Of a DNA stretch of 64,000 nt, positions 21,801 through 31,259 are shown piece after piece. Numbering within the stretch: the stretch's first letter is position 1; every line of letters begins with the position of its first letter. Source of the stretch: Paragonimus skrjabini miyazakii (taxonomy: Eukaryota > Platyhelminthes > Trematoda > Plagiorchiida > Troglotrematidae); contig JTDE01002149.1 of NCBI GenBank assembly GCA_014338405.1, positions 45,498 through 109,497 of the forward strand, read 5' to 3'. Made by a program: the position numbers and the translations under genes. The notes beneath the pieces were generated by a model. The model worked only from the letters and a program-made list of their open reading frames with translations. It made no database searches and had not been told where the DNA came from.

Positions 21801-24800
21801 AACAGTCAATTTAAGATCGTTCTCACTAGTTGATATTAAACTGCATCTCTACTCCCAATGTGATTTGATATTTTCATTCTTCTATAAGAAAGAACAAATA
21901 CGTCCAAACGACAGTACAGGAAATAGTATCAAAAAAAGAGCAGCGGACAGTTTCCACCAATAACTAGTCTTAAAGTGGTTTGATGTTGTGATCAAAACAT
22001 GGTTTGTGCGGTTTGTAAAGAGAGTAGACCTATTGGACGACAAACGCGGACAACGTAACAGCACACAATACCCTCTCAACACTTCCATTAGCACAAACCT
22101 ACTAAGTCATCATGAAACAAATTTGAGGGCTTTTAGTATACGATGTTGAACACATGGTCGTAGATTCGAGTCCCGCTTACCGCGACTGCATTAACTGTCC
22201 AGATATGGACAGGCTGACAGTAGTTAGCCCCCATGTAACATTGCATCGAAAGTTGCTGGACACTTTGTATACAACGCAAAAGCTGATCACTTTTTTTTCA
22301 TTAGTTACTGTACACTCTGTATGCCAAACGTTGTCATGCAACGTATGAGCATAAAATATCTTTATTAGTCATCGCAATTCGATCACACTCACCCCCGTTA
22401 TGTTCACAAAAACATCTAGTCAAAGCATTGAACCTTTCGTGGCCGTATATCAATAACCCGGATCGACCTGTTAAGTAGGAGCACCGATTTCCCAAAACCA
22501 CCTGATGAGTCTGACTAACTTGACATTAATGCCTACCATCCCTCACTCTATTGATGTACTACGCCTGTCGAATTCACACAAAATTGTTGTACTTAGCCTG
22601 ATGATGAAACACTGAAAACAAGCTTGTTTGCTACGCGCTTCTCATAAAATATCTATCTAACGGTTTATCTCGTAAACTGGTGTAATCACATTTCTATATC
22701 GTTTCTGAAAATACCAAAGACTGAAACTAATAAGTAAATAAACAAGTCAGGATTAAGCATTGAGACTAGAAAAACCGAGTGCATAGGAACAAGGTGGAAC
22801 GAGTGATGCCGTAAGAATAGGTGAGTAAATAACCTAAAAGTAAATTTACGTTTAGAGGGTTATTTATTTTGAAAAGAACTCTACTCCTTTTATGTCTTTC
22901 CTTTACCATAAATTTGTACCATACTGGTGGTCAATAAAGCAGTCCGACAGTGTCATCCGGGAAATCGTCAAAAAAACGATTGGACTGTCGCTGAAAAAGA
23001 AGACTTGCTCATATACTAACCAATCGGACAGTTCGATTTTACAAAGCAGAAAACAGCATACTTACCGCAAGCAGTTTAACTCTTCCTCTTGATATTCCAG
23101 ACACTTTTCTTTGGCTGACAAAAGAACGTCGGCGCATTCTTGACACAAAGGATGATCCACATCCGTACGACCACTGAGAATGTCGAACAGGGAAGAACTG
23201 ACCTGAGCGGCAAAATCAAAACACTTGTGATCAAATGAAAAATGAATAAACTTAATCGACTATTCGCAAAATTCGAATACCAGTGATTCGTAGATGCGTT
23301 CATGTACCAAGCTTATTACGTTCATGAATCGAGAACCAATTCACATCGCATAATCGACTAACTAACTGTAGTGAGTGGGCCTGCAATCGAAACATTTCAA
23401 GTCCACTCCGATACCAACATCGGTGAACCGACTGCGTAGGACATTACTATTGAGTCTTCAGTGTTATAAATATCTGATTTTTCAAAAGATAACTCATTAC
23501 GCATCGGAATCAGCGATAGATCAGTTGTGACAGCATCCATTCTACTATTATTTTAGATGTCATAGGGCAGCGAACACCATGGAGTGTAAAGCTAAAAACC
23601 ACATATATACCCATCCAATAAGCAATTGTAGAAGGCACTTTTCATGAAGAAACAAAACTTTTATAACCATATATAAAACACTTTTAACAGACAGAAATGA
23701 GCCCGGTGCCCACAAAAAGGACCAGTATGGTAGTCAACAAAGTGCATTAAATCAACTTTGTGTATACACTAACCGCAGGACAGATCGAAAAAACGTGAGA
23801 CCGTCTGTAAACAAGCTTCACACATGGCCGTGGCAAGCTAAAATCTTACTGACACCAGACGCAGAAATTCAGTTTGTTTGACTAATGCGAAACATTAGCA
23901 TCATTCAGTCGAAATCAGTTCCCCGTACACTGCCAGTGATCGGTTTGGTAAATCACATGAGGGTAGTGGCTTGTGAGTTAGAGTTGGTGGAATCCATGCC
24001 AAGCCAACAATAATCAAATGGTCATTTGAGTGACGGTCATCAACGACCCGACCTACACTGCTACCTTGGTGAGCTGGTCGGGCTTGTGTACAGTTTTGAT
24101 CCGGCGGGCTATGCTGACTAGGACTCCGGTCCCTCCGGATGCAACCTTGTCAGACAGGCCAAACGGGAGCAGTCAGACGAACAGAAGTTACACTCATAGG
24201 ATTGTACATCGCACTACTGACCGCGTAGGAGTGCTTAGGTAGTGAGGCACGATCCTATGGGCATATAGCAGAACTATTTTTATAGTTGCGGCACTGCTGT
24301 CTTCCGTTTCAGGAAGAAGGGGGTTATAAAAGGTACCTTCAAACAAAGAGCACTCCGACCGCCCAACGGTTGACCGTGGCCACTGGCGTATTATCCAATA
24401 CGGTCGAAAAACATCTAGTATCACGCAAAAGCCTTGTGGAGCTTCGAGTGCATCCACTACGTGCAGCAGTGCTCAAATTGAGACATCATTGTCTTATTCA
24501 CTGCGCCCTCGAGCTAGGCTAGCACCTCACTGCCAAATGAGTCAGATTCTTAAGTCATTGGCTCCGAGTGCGATGCCCCAAGAAAACCCTATATCCTGTT
24601 GTCTCGCAGGTCAGACTTTTGAGTCAGAGACTCGGGGTGGGGTCCCTCAAGTCAACCCCCTTCCGTGGCACAAACGACATGGAAGTATCCGAAGTTATCG
24701 TTCTCTCAACAGTGACATTGCTAACCGATCACGACTTTCTCCTACTGTTTTAACCCCCATTCCTTCTGCCTTCCATGTGCCTTCGGGCGATAATTGTTTT

Positions 24801-27800
24801 CTGAAGCCAAGGCAACTGATAAACATTGGCGCCTTCAATGTCCGCACTTTCCGACAAGTCGATCAGCAAGCTGCTCTGGGTAGTACTCTCTCAAGTCTGG
24901 AACTTGATGTGTGCTGTGTGTCGGAGACGCGAGCCTATTATTCTAGCACGGTTATCTATTTGAGCTCACCTCTAGATAACTATCGATCCAAGCGATTCTA
25001 TCTCAGGATTTCTGGTGACACCGACGCCGAATCTCGCGGTCAAGCTGGAGTGGGAATCGCACTGAGTTCCAGAGCAGAGCAATGCTTGCTCGACTGGATC
25101 CCAGTGAACAGTCGCTTGTGCGCTGTCAGACTCAATACGTCGGTTAAAGTCGGTCGACGCAAATCAGAAAGACGTTGTTTATTCATCATATCGGCGTACG
25201 CTCCAACGGACTGCTGTTCGGATGCTACCAAAGATGCGTTCTATGATGCCCTCGTTGACCTTCTGAGGCAAACTAAACACTCAAACATCATCATACTAGC
25301 GAGCGATTTAAAGGATCAGCTTGGTCGTCTTTCTCCGGATGAGAAGTGGCTGGGAGGTATGTTTGGTGTACGAGCACAACACACTGACAATGGCGAAAGA
25401 CTAATACAGCCGTGCGCATCCCACGGTCTGTAGATTTCGACCACCGCAAACCAACACAGGAAGAAGCGCTGTGGACACAGTTGGATCATATAGCAGTCAG
25501 TTACAAGTGGCGCCAGTCTGTTAAGGACTGTCGTGCTTTTTGGAACAACCACCTGGACGCAGACCATGCTGTTGTGCGTGCCCGTTTTGCTTTGGCATTT
25601 GCCCAGAGGACCTACGCTCGTAAATGCAAAGTGCTTAACTGACATTCGAGCGATGAGGATGTAAAGAACGCTCACCAAAAGGTGTTGGTGAAGAAGTTGC
25701 CCAGTTCGAGTCAGATGGGTGATCCTATAGAACACTGGGAATAAATCGCCGAAGCTATGAAAGCATGCTGTGAACAGACATGTTCCGAAGGAGCTGTTCA
25801 GTTCCGAAATAACTGGATTTCCGTCACGTCGATAAACCCCATAAATAAGCGTCGCACGATGCCACCTGGTTCTGAATATGATGACGACCGTCGAAAACAT
25901 AAACGCAAACTGACTAAAAGCTTGCGCAAAGACCGTGAGCAATACTTGGTGGAACAATCGAAAAAGATGGAAAAACCCTTCCTATCTGGGAATAGCAGAA
26001 GGCTTTTTTCCTTGATCCGTGGTTGTACTGGCCGTCAAGTCGGCGTAAGTGAGACCATATGTGAAAAATACGGTTCACTAATTACCAGTCAATCGCGCCG
26101 ACTTGACAGGTGGGCTGGACATTTTGAAGAACAGTTCAGCGGGCCTCAAACAGACCATGTGGACGACAGGACCCGATTGGTCAGTTATTGCGTTTCAGAC
26201 GGCCCTCCGTCGGAAGCAGAAGTGGTCCTGAAGCTCAATTTGTTGAGACGTAATAAAGCTCCTGGTCCAGACCTCCTCTCTCCTTCTCTATTCAAGGATG
26301 GTGGCGACAGGTTGTTATCAGAACTGACAAAACTTCTCCAGACGATATGGGAAACAGAACAGGTACCTCGTGATTGGCGCTTATCAACAGTTATTCCTAT
26401 TTTCAAAAAGGGGGCACGAAGTCAATGTGACAATCACAGAGGCATCGGTTAGGTGTCTATTGCGTCCAAGTCACTCACTTGCCTCATTTTATGTCGTCTG
26501 ATTAAGCCCAGAGAGAGTAAGATACGCGAAGAACAGGCAGGATTCCGATCCAGTCGGGGACGGATCTTGGAACATCGGCACTCTTACAGACAGCCGACTG
26601 TCGTGGTCTTCTTGGATCTAAAGGCTGCTTTCGACTCAGTTGCTCGTTCAGTTCTCTAGAGCTGTCTTCTCCGCAAGGGAGTACCAGGGAAATATTTGTA
26701 TCTGTTGAGATCACTGTACGCCTACTCTGCATGCAGGGTGAGGGTTTATGGATAACTGCCTCAGGCGTTCATCACTTATAGTGGTGTTCGTCAGGGGTGT
26801 CCGATAACCCCCTTCTTATTCAATTTTACCGTGGACGATATTCTGGAAAGTGTGCTTGAGCAGTCCAGTCAACTTGGTGTTGAGCTTCTTCCTGGCGATA
26901 GATTGAGCGATCTGGAATATGCGGACGACATTGTAATACTCAGCCCCTCTGCCGAAGACATGCAGAGCATGTTGGACAAGGCGAGTGACCGGGCTGATTT
27001 GTATGGAACGTGCTTTGCACCTTCAAAGTGCAGTGATGTTTCTAGACTGGAGCATTTCCACTCCCACTTTCTTCATTGTAGGTAATCCGCTTGAGACTGT
27101 GGACAGTTTTACATACTTGGGTAGCACTATTTCATCAACCTGTAGTATTGCTGATGAGATATCAGCGAGGATAGCAAAGGCTCGAGTCGCCTTTGCCAAA
27201 CTGCGTCATCTCTGGCGTCGAAAAGACGTCCGGTTGTCGCTGAAAGGATGGGTATATAATGCCTGTGTGCGTTCCATTTTGCTGTATGGTTCGGAAACGT
27301 GGCCCGTTCACAAGGAAGATATCAATAGGCTTGCTGTGTGTGATCATCGTTGTCTCCGCGAATTGGTCCATATTAAGTGGACTGATGGCGTGAGCAATAT
27401 GGCCATTCGCCGGCGCGTATTCCGGAATGCTCGGGATGCGCGATCAATTGGTCAACTAATCACGTTGTTCAGTTTACGATGCTTGGGTCACGTACTCCGT
27501 ATGTCATCTGATTGTTTACCGTACCGGGCATATACTGCAGCCACCAACAGTTGGGTAAAACCGCGTGGTGGTCAACCAACAACATGATCACGAAAAATAA
27601 AGACCCTGATCGTTGCTCTGAACAAAATGGGTAGGTGTCGCCTACCTGGATGGGGTCTTCATGATCACTCAAACCGCTGGTTAGAGACGCTATCCGAGAT
27701 GGCGATGTGTCGCAGTCAATGGCGTATCTGTATCCATGCCATTTCTAGTTCATCCGCTTAGTGTTCTTTTAATAATGTTCAACCTTCTTAGTAACGTTTT

Positions 27801-30800
27801 CTTCTAAAATATTCCACATCACTGTTGAGGTGAGCGACGGCCCGAGCCACAGTACCTTTTGGTCAGGTTCATGGCTGTTATGATGATGATGATGGTCATC
27901 AACGATAGCATCCTGCAAATATGATTGGAATGTTCGCAGCTGCAATCGCTCAACCACAATACACGGTGTAGCTACCTGAGAGAAGAAACGTTCCTTTCCC
28001 TCGATGATTCGAACGAGCGGAAGTAAAGTTTTGTCTTATAAACTTGTGTCGGTTACAGTGGATATGATGTCATCCCGCCGCCCGATAGCCCGTGAGTCTG
28101 AACCAAAGTCAGTACGTTCTTGTGTGGGCTTGCACAGACTGACAGCACACCAGCCTATGTTTATCCATACCGTTGCACGACAGCAAACGACGGATGGTTT
28201 GATGTCAATTGGTTTATACTGTGACCTACTATGTGAACGCGTGCGTAAACCTGTATCCATGTAGAGCGCGCGGTTGCATGTCTCTAGTTATGGGACGCCC
28301 GTGCGTCCATAACATTGTTCAGTTCTGACTATACATATCTGGACAACTGCTCCTTGGCTTGCTTACGCCTTTCGTACAAACCAAACAGCTGGGCGTGCCT
28401 GCTGTAATTACGATTCACTAGGCCGTCCTACTACTCAACCCACTACAATAAGTCCTAGTTATTTGACTGTACGCCAGTTTTACTATAGACAGTCTTCAGT
28501 CGAAACCAGATGAGATTTTCATTTGTGTACGATAGCTGCATAATCGACACCAGAAGTTGCAAGCGAACCATACTCGATAATATGTTTCTGCTGGAGAGTC
28601 TATGTTGACCGTTCCCACAAAGTAAATAATCTTACGAACGATGTCGCATTCGAACTGATCGGATTCCATGAAACTGCAATGCTATTCCAGTACTAAGAAA
28701 CGACTACACTGAAAACACTTTTGCGTTCACCGGAAAGGACCTATTGTTGTGAAGAATCGTGGCAGAGTTGCATTTTGTAGGTTTTCCAAGAGCGGCTAAG
28801 CGAATAGCTATGAACATAAAGAAGATTTATTAATGGCGTAATCTAAACTTTCTCAACCAAATAAGTAAAGCACCTGAAGAGCGTCGCCATTAAACGAAAT
28901 TTATTGTCGACAAATGAATAAATGTAGCAGCGATCCATCACCTTCGCTGGCTGAACTAACTCAGTTGTTTCTACGTAATTCGCACACCGCTTACCTTCAC
29001 AGTTAGTCGATAAGTAAGGGTTGAACAACTTAGCAAGCACCAATTTGTGCCTACGTGAGCAAATGTTGCCTCAATAAATTCCGCCTTCACCGTGACCCTG
29101 AGTGGTCCATACCAAAACTGCCAGGCAGAAGAACTTGAACGTTAACAAATTTACTTTGTCGGTAGAATTTTCCCAGTCAAAACATAAACAGCATCGAGTT
29201 AAATCAATTAGGAAATTTGAAACTGGACACTACGCACACTTGATCGCAGCCTTCACTTTCAGATAAGCCATCCAGCTGGCTCACTTCGAAAGAAAGCATT
29301 AGACTCGCGTTTCGTTATCACTAGAGCTCATCAATAGTGAAAATATCTTTGTCCGGACGGGAATTTACACTCCGGCCCTCGTACTTGTGAGACTAGCGTG
29401 TTAACCATAGAGTTAGTAACTTCACAATGGGCATGACCGGATGATCATATCCAAACGCTCAACCACAACCCCGTATGAATAGTGTTCGGCTTGTGTGATC
29501 ATCAATTAGAAAAGTTTGCTACAAATCATGCATCGATCGATAATAAAGGAGACAGTTGGACACAATACATACAAGCAACCGTATTCACCTTCTGACGATG
29601 ATCCAAACTGGTGGTTGGAGTAGAGTACCGCTGAAGGAGATTCAAAGCTTCTACATCTGTGTTGGTTGCCAGTGGACTGAAAGCAACAGGTAGAATAGCT
29701 AAACTGAAGCGGGTGAGTGAACTGGCTGCAAGGAGCAGAAATGCAGTTAAGCACACCACATGACAACAAGCTTCGAATACGCTGCCAAACACACTAGTCA
29801 AACCAATTAAATAAAACGCACACACGCTCATGAGAAAACACTGTTATACCAATGAACGGATAATTCTGCATTCGGATGAGAACGAACATGATTCACTGAA
29901 AAAGCAGTTCGGGTTAATGCCAGATACAGAAATAACTTAAAACCCACGGAACACATGTAAGCCCAGGAAATAACAAATTCAATCGGAACAGGAAAAAACC
30001 AAAACAATAATTTACCGTGTGGTGTGGTTAGTGCTGACCGATATTAAAACAGTAGAGAAAAATCACGACAGATCAACGAACTGATCAGGATGAAGTGAAC
30101 CACCAAAAAATGATTAGGTTGTCGATTACCGGACCACAAATCAGCTAACATCGCTGACTAATGGATACTTTACTGTTGCCGTGAACTATCTAAGTGCGGG
30201 CATAAAAACATGTAGAATATTCAGTAACGCACTACTTCCATTTCCTTTTACATCGAACACGCACCTTCAAACACTGCAGAGGAGTGCTAGATTGCATCCG
30301 ACAATTAGCGTAAAAAGACGCGTTTTCAAGAAACAATCGCACAAATAACGAGAAACAATGGATAACTCTGTCTGATTCGTGTTGCGGACAAGTTTGTGGA
30401 CACCAAACAATTATAAAATTAAGGGGTCTTTAACATTTGCATGAAAAGGCAATTTCACATGCAGGTTAAAAACCGTTAAGTTGAGCAAAGTGGACAAACA
30501 ACGGAAGTAGTCATGGGTCCACATAGTTGTCGTCAGGCTCTCTTGAGTTCACACAGCAACCATAATCCTAAACTTATTGTTATTTCGCCACATCCAAAAG
30601 AAATAAAAAACGTGACGAAACAGTCGTTTGTCTTTCACAGTGAGAAGACAAACGCGATTTTGGGACATGTCGGCAGAATAACGTCTAGAAAGCTGGAACG
30701 TTGTGTTTAGTGTAAGCAACAGATCAACTACCGTGAACAGCGAGCTGTTTAGCACAAGGATACTATCAAAGCCGCAGACCCACTTTCACGATTCACTTCA

Positions 30801-31259
30801 AGCGTTACCTGGTTCAATAAATATCCGAATGATAGATTGTCAGTTGAATAAGACAACGCAGTCAAAAAATTCAAAAATGGCTCGTGTCTGCACTTACTTG
30901 GGAGGTACGAAGTATTTTGGATAGTCTATTCCGGCATTCTTTACAGGTACAATAATAGGTGGCTTTGAATCATCTCTGTCAAACCGTTGTGCATCTAGAA
31001 TCGGGCAAAGGAAAGATGGTAAACATTATACAGTTCATAGAAACTGAAATAATTTAAACATGCACACCATTGCTGATATGTCAAGTGTTGACTTACCAAC
31101 GAGAGCTAATACCTTATCCTGCTGTAACTTTTCAAAGTCTTCGTGGAGTTTTAATGGGTTACAGCATCGTTGACAGACGTGTATCATCTGATTGGCAGAG
31201 TTCATTCCCACGACACACCTCGAATGAATGGGTGTAGCTGTAAGGACAAATCTGTTCAT
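15719..31259 (-). CDS. BECN1: Beclin-1 (Atg6), complete eight-exon gene
   Basis: Core subunit of the class III PI3-kinase (VPS34) complexes that make PI3P for autophagosome formation and endosomal sorting. Exons on the - strand: 31259-31097, 29725-29589, 23202-23066, 20659-20072, 19379-19172, 17097-16892, 16223-16077, 15878-15719. They total 1746 bases, 581 residues, and all phases agree (1, 0, 2, 2, 0, 2, 2). In order the protein has an N-terminal Cys pair (29 and 32), a BH3-like segment (about 93-111) leading to a second Cys pair (120 and 123), a coiled coil interrupted by an acidic insert (about 147-395), and the ECD/BARA domain (about 395-560) with TNVLNTAFPIWYDGHF and YRVVPLGSQ. Human Beclin-1 has 450 residues; the excess is mainly the insert and a C-terminal tail. 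ATG 31259 is the first Met after an in-frame stop; Met19 is an alternative start. Intron 2 hosts a LINE on the other strand. Confidence 0.95.
16077..16223 (-). CDS. BECN1: Beclin-1 exon 7, BARA domain
   Basis: Acceptor TTCTCCAG, donor GTAAGT, phase 2 at both ends. It reads FDNAMCIFLKCLNQVQLVVE, then LPYWIKDGGKIHDPREG and YSIK, matching the human FDHAMVAFLDCVQQF...PY...SYSIK order. Confidence 0.95.
16224..16891. other. Beclin-1 intron 6
   Basis: 668 bases, AT-rich, with a short TATATATATA run near 16650. No feature recognised. Confidence 0.6.
16892..17097 (-). CDS. BECN1: Beclin-1 exon 6, BARA domain core
   Basis: Acceptor GATTCCAG, donor GTGAGT, phase 0 in, 2 out. It contains LLGAVLLDTF, YRVVPLGSQSKV and KEYPLYYATSGMQLFGVSK. 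It aligns with the human segment ending GLRFFWDNK, but the FFW aromatic finger reads LFG here. Confidence 0.93.
17275..17360 (+). repeat. tRNA-like repeat head (SINE-type)
   Basis: In Beclin-1 intron 5. GTAGCACAGCCGGTAGAGCG fits a pol III A box. About 40 bases further on, GACTTGAATCC is a degraded B box (GGTTCRANTCC). The cloverleaf cannot be completed, so this is a tRNA-derived repeat or pseudogene, not a tRNA. Confidence 0.5.
18560..18745 (+). repeat. Diverged partial copy of the tRNA-headed SINE (C2)
   Basis: Its right half (GATCTTTTCGAAAGAGGCTG, then AACCAACCAAATCCCGACTAC) resembles the 3' part of the SINE at 51058-51352 and of its neighbour at 18885-19110. Left half: TTCAGTTCAGCATCGCTC in the A-box position. 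No intact ribozyme core. Confidence 0.45.
18885..19110 (+). mobile_element. tRNA-headed SINE copy lacking the ribozyme core (C)
   Basis: In Beclin-1 intron 5, antisense to the gene. A-box-like AGGATAGTGGTCAGCATCAC, B-box-like GGAGTTCCAACCCCC, then GAGAAGGATATGCATCACTG followed at once by TCAGTGCTTCC. In the copy at 51058 the corresponding points are separated by about 33 bases holding CTGATGA...GAAA. The 3' part continues in parallel with the other copies. Confidence 0.65.
19172..19379 (-). CDS. BECN1: Beclin-1 exon 5, end of coiled coil and start of ECD
   Basis: Acceptor AAATTTCAG, donor GTGAGT, phase 2 in, 0 out. It reads AQTQYNEQKQSLLEAEEELF, then LRTNVLNTAFPIWYDGHF and INGLHLGRL. The TNVFNATFHIW...G.INN.RLGRLP block is diagnostic of Beclin/Atg6. 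Confidence 0.96.
19380..20071. other. Beclin-1 intron 4
   Basis: 692 bases; nothing recognised beyond splice sites. Confidence 0.6.
20072..20659 (-). CDS. BECN1: Beclin-1 exon 4, coiled coil with acidic insert
   Basis: 588 bases, acceptor TTCTCTCAG, donor GTTGGT. It begins with an alanine/lysine/glutamate-rich helix (LDAKAARAEAKLKDREV). About 125 polar residues follow, with an acidic run (DSWSDDGDTDEDVDYMVMED) and a basic KKRRTR. The heptad-like coiled coil then returns (EFQETVAQLQTKLADVLAEG, ERRTEELD). Animal Beclins have a continuous coiled coil here. Confidence 0.9.
20660..23065. other. Beclin-1 intron 3
   Basis: 2.4 kb. A single B-box-like stretch (AGATTCGAGTCCCGC near 22165) suggests a worn tRNA-derived repeat. 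CTGATGAG at 22503 has no GAAA partner and is not a ribozyme. Nothing else supported. Confidence 0.45.
23066..23202 (-). CDS. BECN1: Beclin-1 exon 3, BH3 end and second CxxC
   Basis: Acceptor CCGCTCAG, donor GTAAGT, phase 0 in, 2 out. It reads SLFDILSGRTDVDHPLCQEC, the strongly conserved Beclin block, then the start of the coiled coil (KEKCLEYQEEELNCL). Confidence 0.95.
24035..24046. repeat. Target-site duplication, left
   Basis: GGTCATCAACGA, identical to 27894-27905 at the other end of the LINE; flanking bases differ on both sides. Confidence 0.85.
24489..25433 (+). pseudogene. LINE endonuclease domain ORF
   Basis: 314 codons, the longest open frame in the window. N-terminal part is leader-like; the endonuclease starts near INIGAFNVRTF (about residue 113). 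The GDxN motif reads SDLKDQ, so a catalytic Asp/Asn pair is altered. It stops just before the last endonuclease strands, which resume in another frame at 25412. Confidence 0.9.
25757..26452 (+). pseudogene. LINE linker and first RT blocks
   Basis: 231 codons between endonuclease and RT fingers: basic RRKHKRKLTKSLRKDREQYL, then RRNKAPGPDLLSPSLFKDGG and PIFKKGARSQCDNHRGIG before a stop. The next RT blocks follow in frame immediately after it (SIASKSLTCLI). Confidence 0.9.
26831..27587 (+). pseudogene. LINE RT palm and C-terminal domain
   Basis: Two overlapping frames. 26831-27085 holds LEYADDIVILSPSAEDMQSM (catalytic Asp pair). 26985-27587 holds the thumb and C-terminal region (DSFTYLGSTISSTCSIADEI, RNARDARSIGQL, RCLGHVLRM). 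A frame shift lies near 27000-27080. A further stop precedes the tail GRCRLPGWGLHDHSNRWLET. Confidence 0.9.
27894..27905. repeat. Target-site duplication, right
   Basis: GGTCATCAACGA directly after the (TGA/ATG)n tail of the LINE; matches 24035-24046 exactly. Confidence 0.85.
27906..29207. other. Beclin-1 intron 2, between LINE and SINE
   Basis: Just after the LINE, CGCTCAACCACAATACAC (27948-27965) resembles the start of the SINE on the - strand, so the LINE may have landed in an older repeat. The rest is unassigned. Confidence 0.35.
29208..29501 (-). mobile_element. tRNA-headed SINE with decayed hammerhead (copy B)
   Basis: In Beclin-1 intron 2, sense to the gene. It aligns over its whole length with the copy at 51058-51352, from AAGCCGAACACTATTCAT through GGTTAACACGCTAGTCTCAC, GATGAGCTCTAG, CGAAACGCGAGTC and TTTCTTTCGAAGTGAGCC. 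B box is damaged (AGTGTAAATTCCC). Confidence 0.8.
29297..29340 (-). ncRNA. Decayed hammerhead ribozyme motif
   Basis: Reads TTGATGA, a short stem II with one broken pair, GAAAC, tetraloop GCGA, GTC. The first core base is U instead of C, and stem I has a mismatch, so cleavage is unlikely. It is the homologue of the better core at 51212-51256. Confidence 0.55.
29589..29725 (-). CDS. BECN1: Beclin-1 exon 2, variable N-terminal region
   Basis: Acceptor CTCCTTGCAG, donor GTGAAT; enters in phase 1 (split Ala) and leaves in phase 0. It encodes NTDVEALNLLQRYSTPTTSL and DHRQK. The sequence is poorly conserved in all Beclins; the assignment rests on splice sites, phase and position. The last residues form the first part of the BH3-like segment. 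Confidence 0.75.
29726..31096. other. Beclin-1 intron 1
   Basis: 1.4 kb, AT-rich; a + strand open frame at 30513-30710 has no recognisable motif. Confidence 0.5.
31097..31259 (-). CDS. BECN1: Beclin-1 exon 1, N-terminal CxxC
   Basis: 54 codons plus one base, donor GTAAGT. It contains MIHVCQRCCNPLKLHEDFEK, matching the N-terminal CQRC...PLKL block of Beclin proteins. ATG at 31259; an in-frame TGA lies about 36 bases upstream. Transcription start and any trans-splicing site are not visible. Confidence 0.93.

Larger units (their letters stand above)
24047..27893 (+). mobile_element. Full-length but broken LINE with EN and RT (family I)
   Basis: A 3.85-kb non-LTR retrotransposon in Beclin-1 intron 2, opposite strand, bounded by a 12-bp target-site duplication and ending in an ATG repeat, as RTE-type elements do. 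The 5' leader runs to about 24490. The APE-type endonuclease frame (24489-25433) has GAFNVRTF, DVCCVSETRAY, SAYAPTD, and ILASDLKDQLG where GD.N is usual, then a frame shift to LDHIAVSYKW and DADHAVV. RT blocks: NKAPGPDLL, PIFKKGARSQCDNHRGIG, EEQAGFRSSRGR, LDLKAAFDSV, GVRQGCPITPFLF, LEYADDIVIL (catalytic YADD intact). C-terminal block: YLGSTISS, RRKDVRLSLKG, ILLYGSETWP, RCLGHVLRM. At least four stops or frame shifts break the frame, so it is inactive. Confidence 0.95.

Noticed and set aside
22497..22520. Hammerhead-like CTGATGAG in Beclin-1 intron 3
   Set aside because: Stem II could form (GTC/GAC) but the GAAA box and cleavage triplet are missing.
27769..27957. ORF with a His run (HHHHHH) on the - strand
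   Set aside because: It is the antisense of the LINE's ATG-repeat tail.
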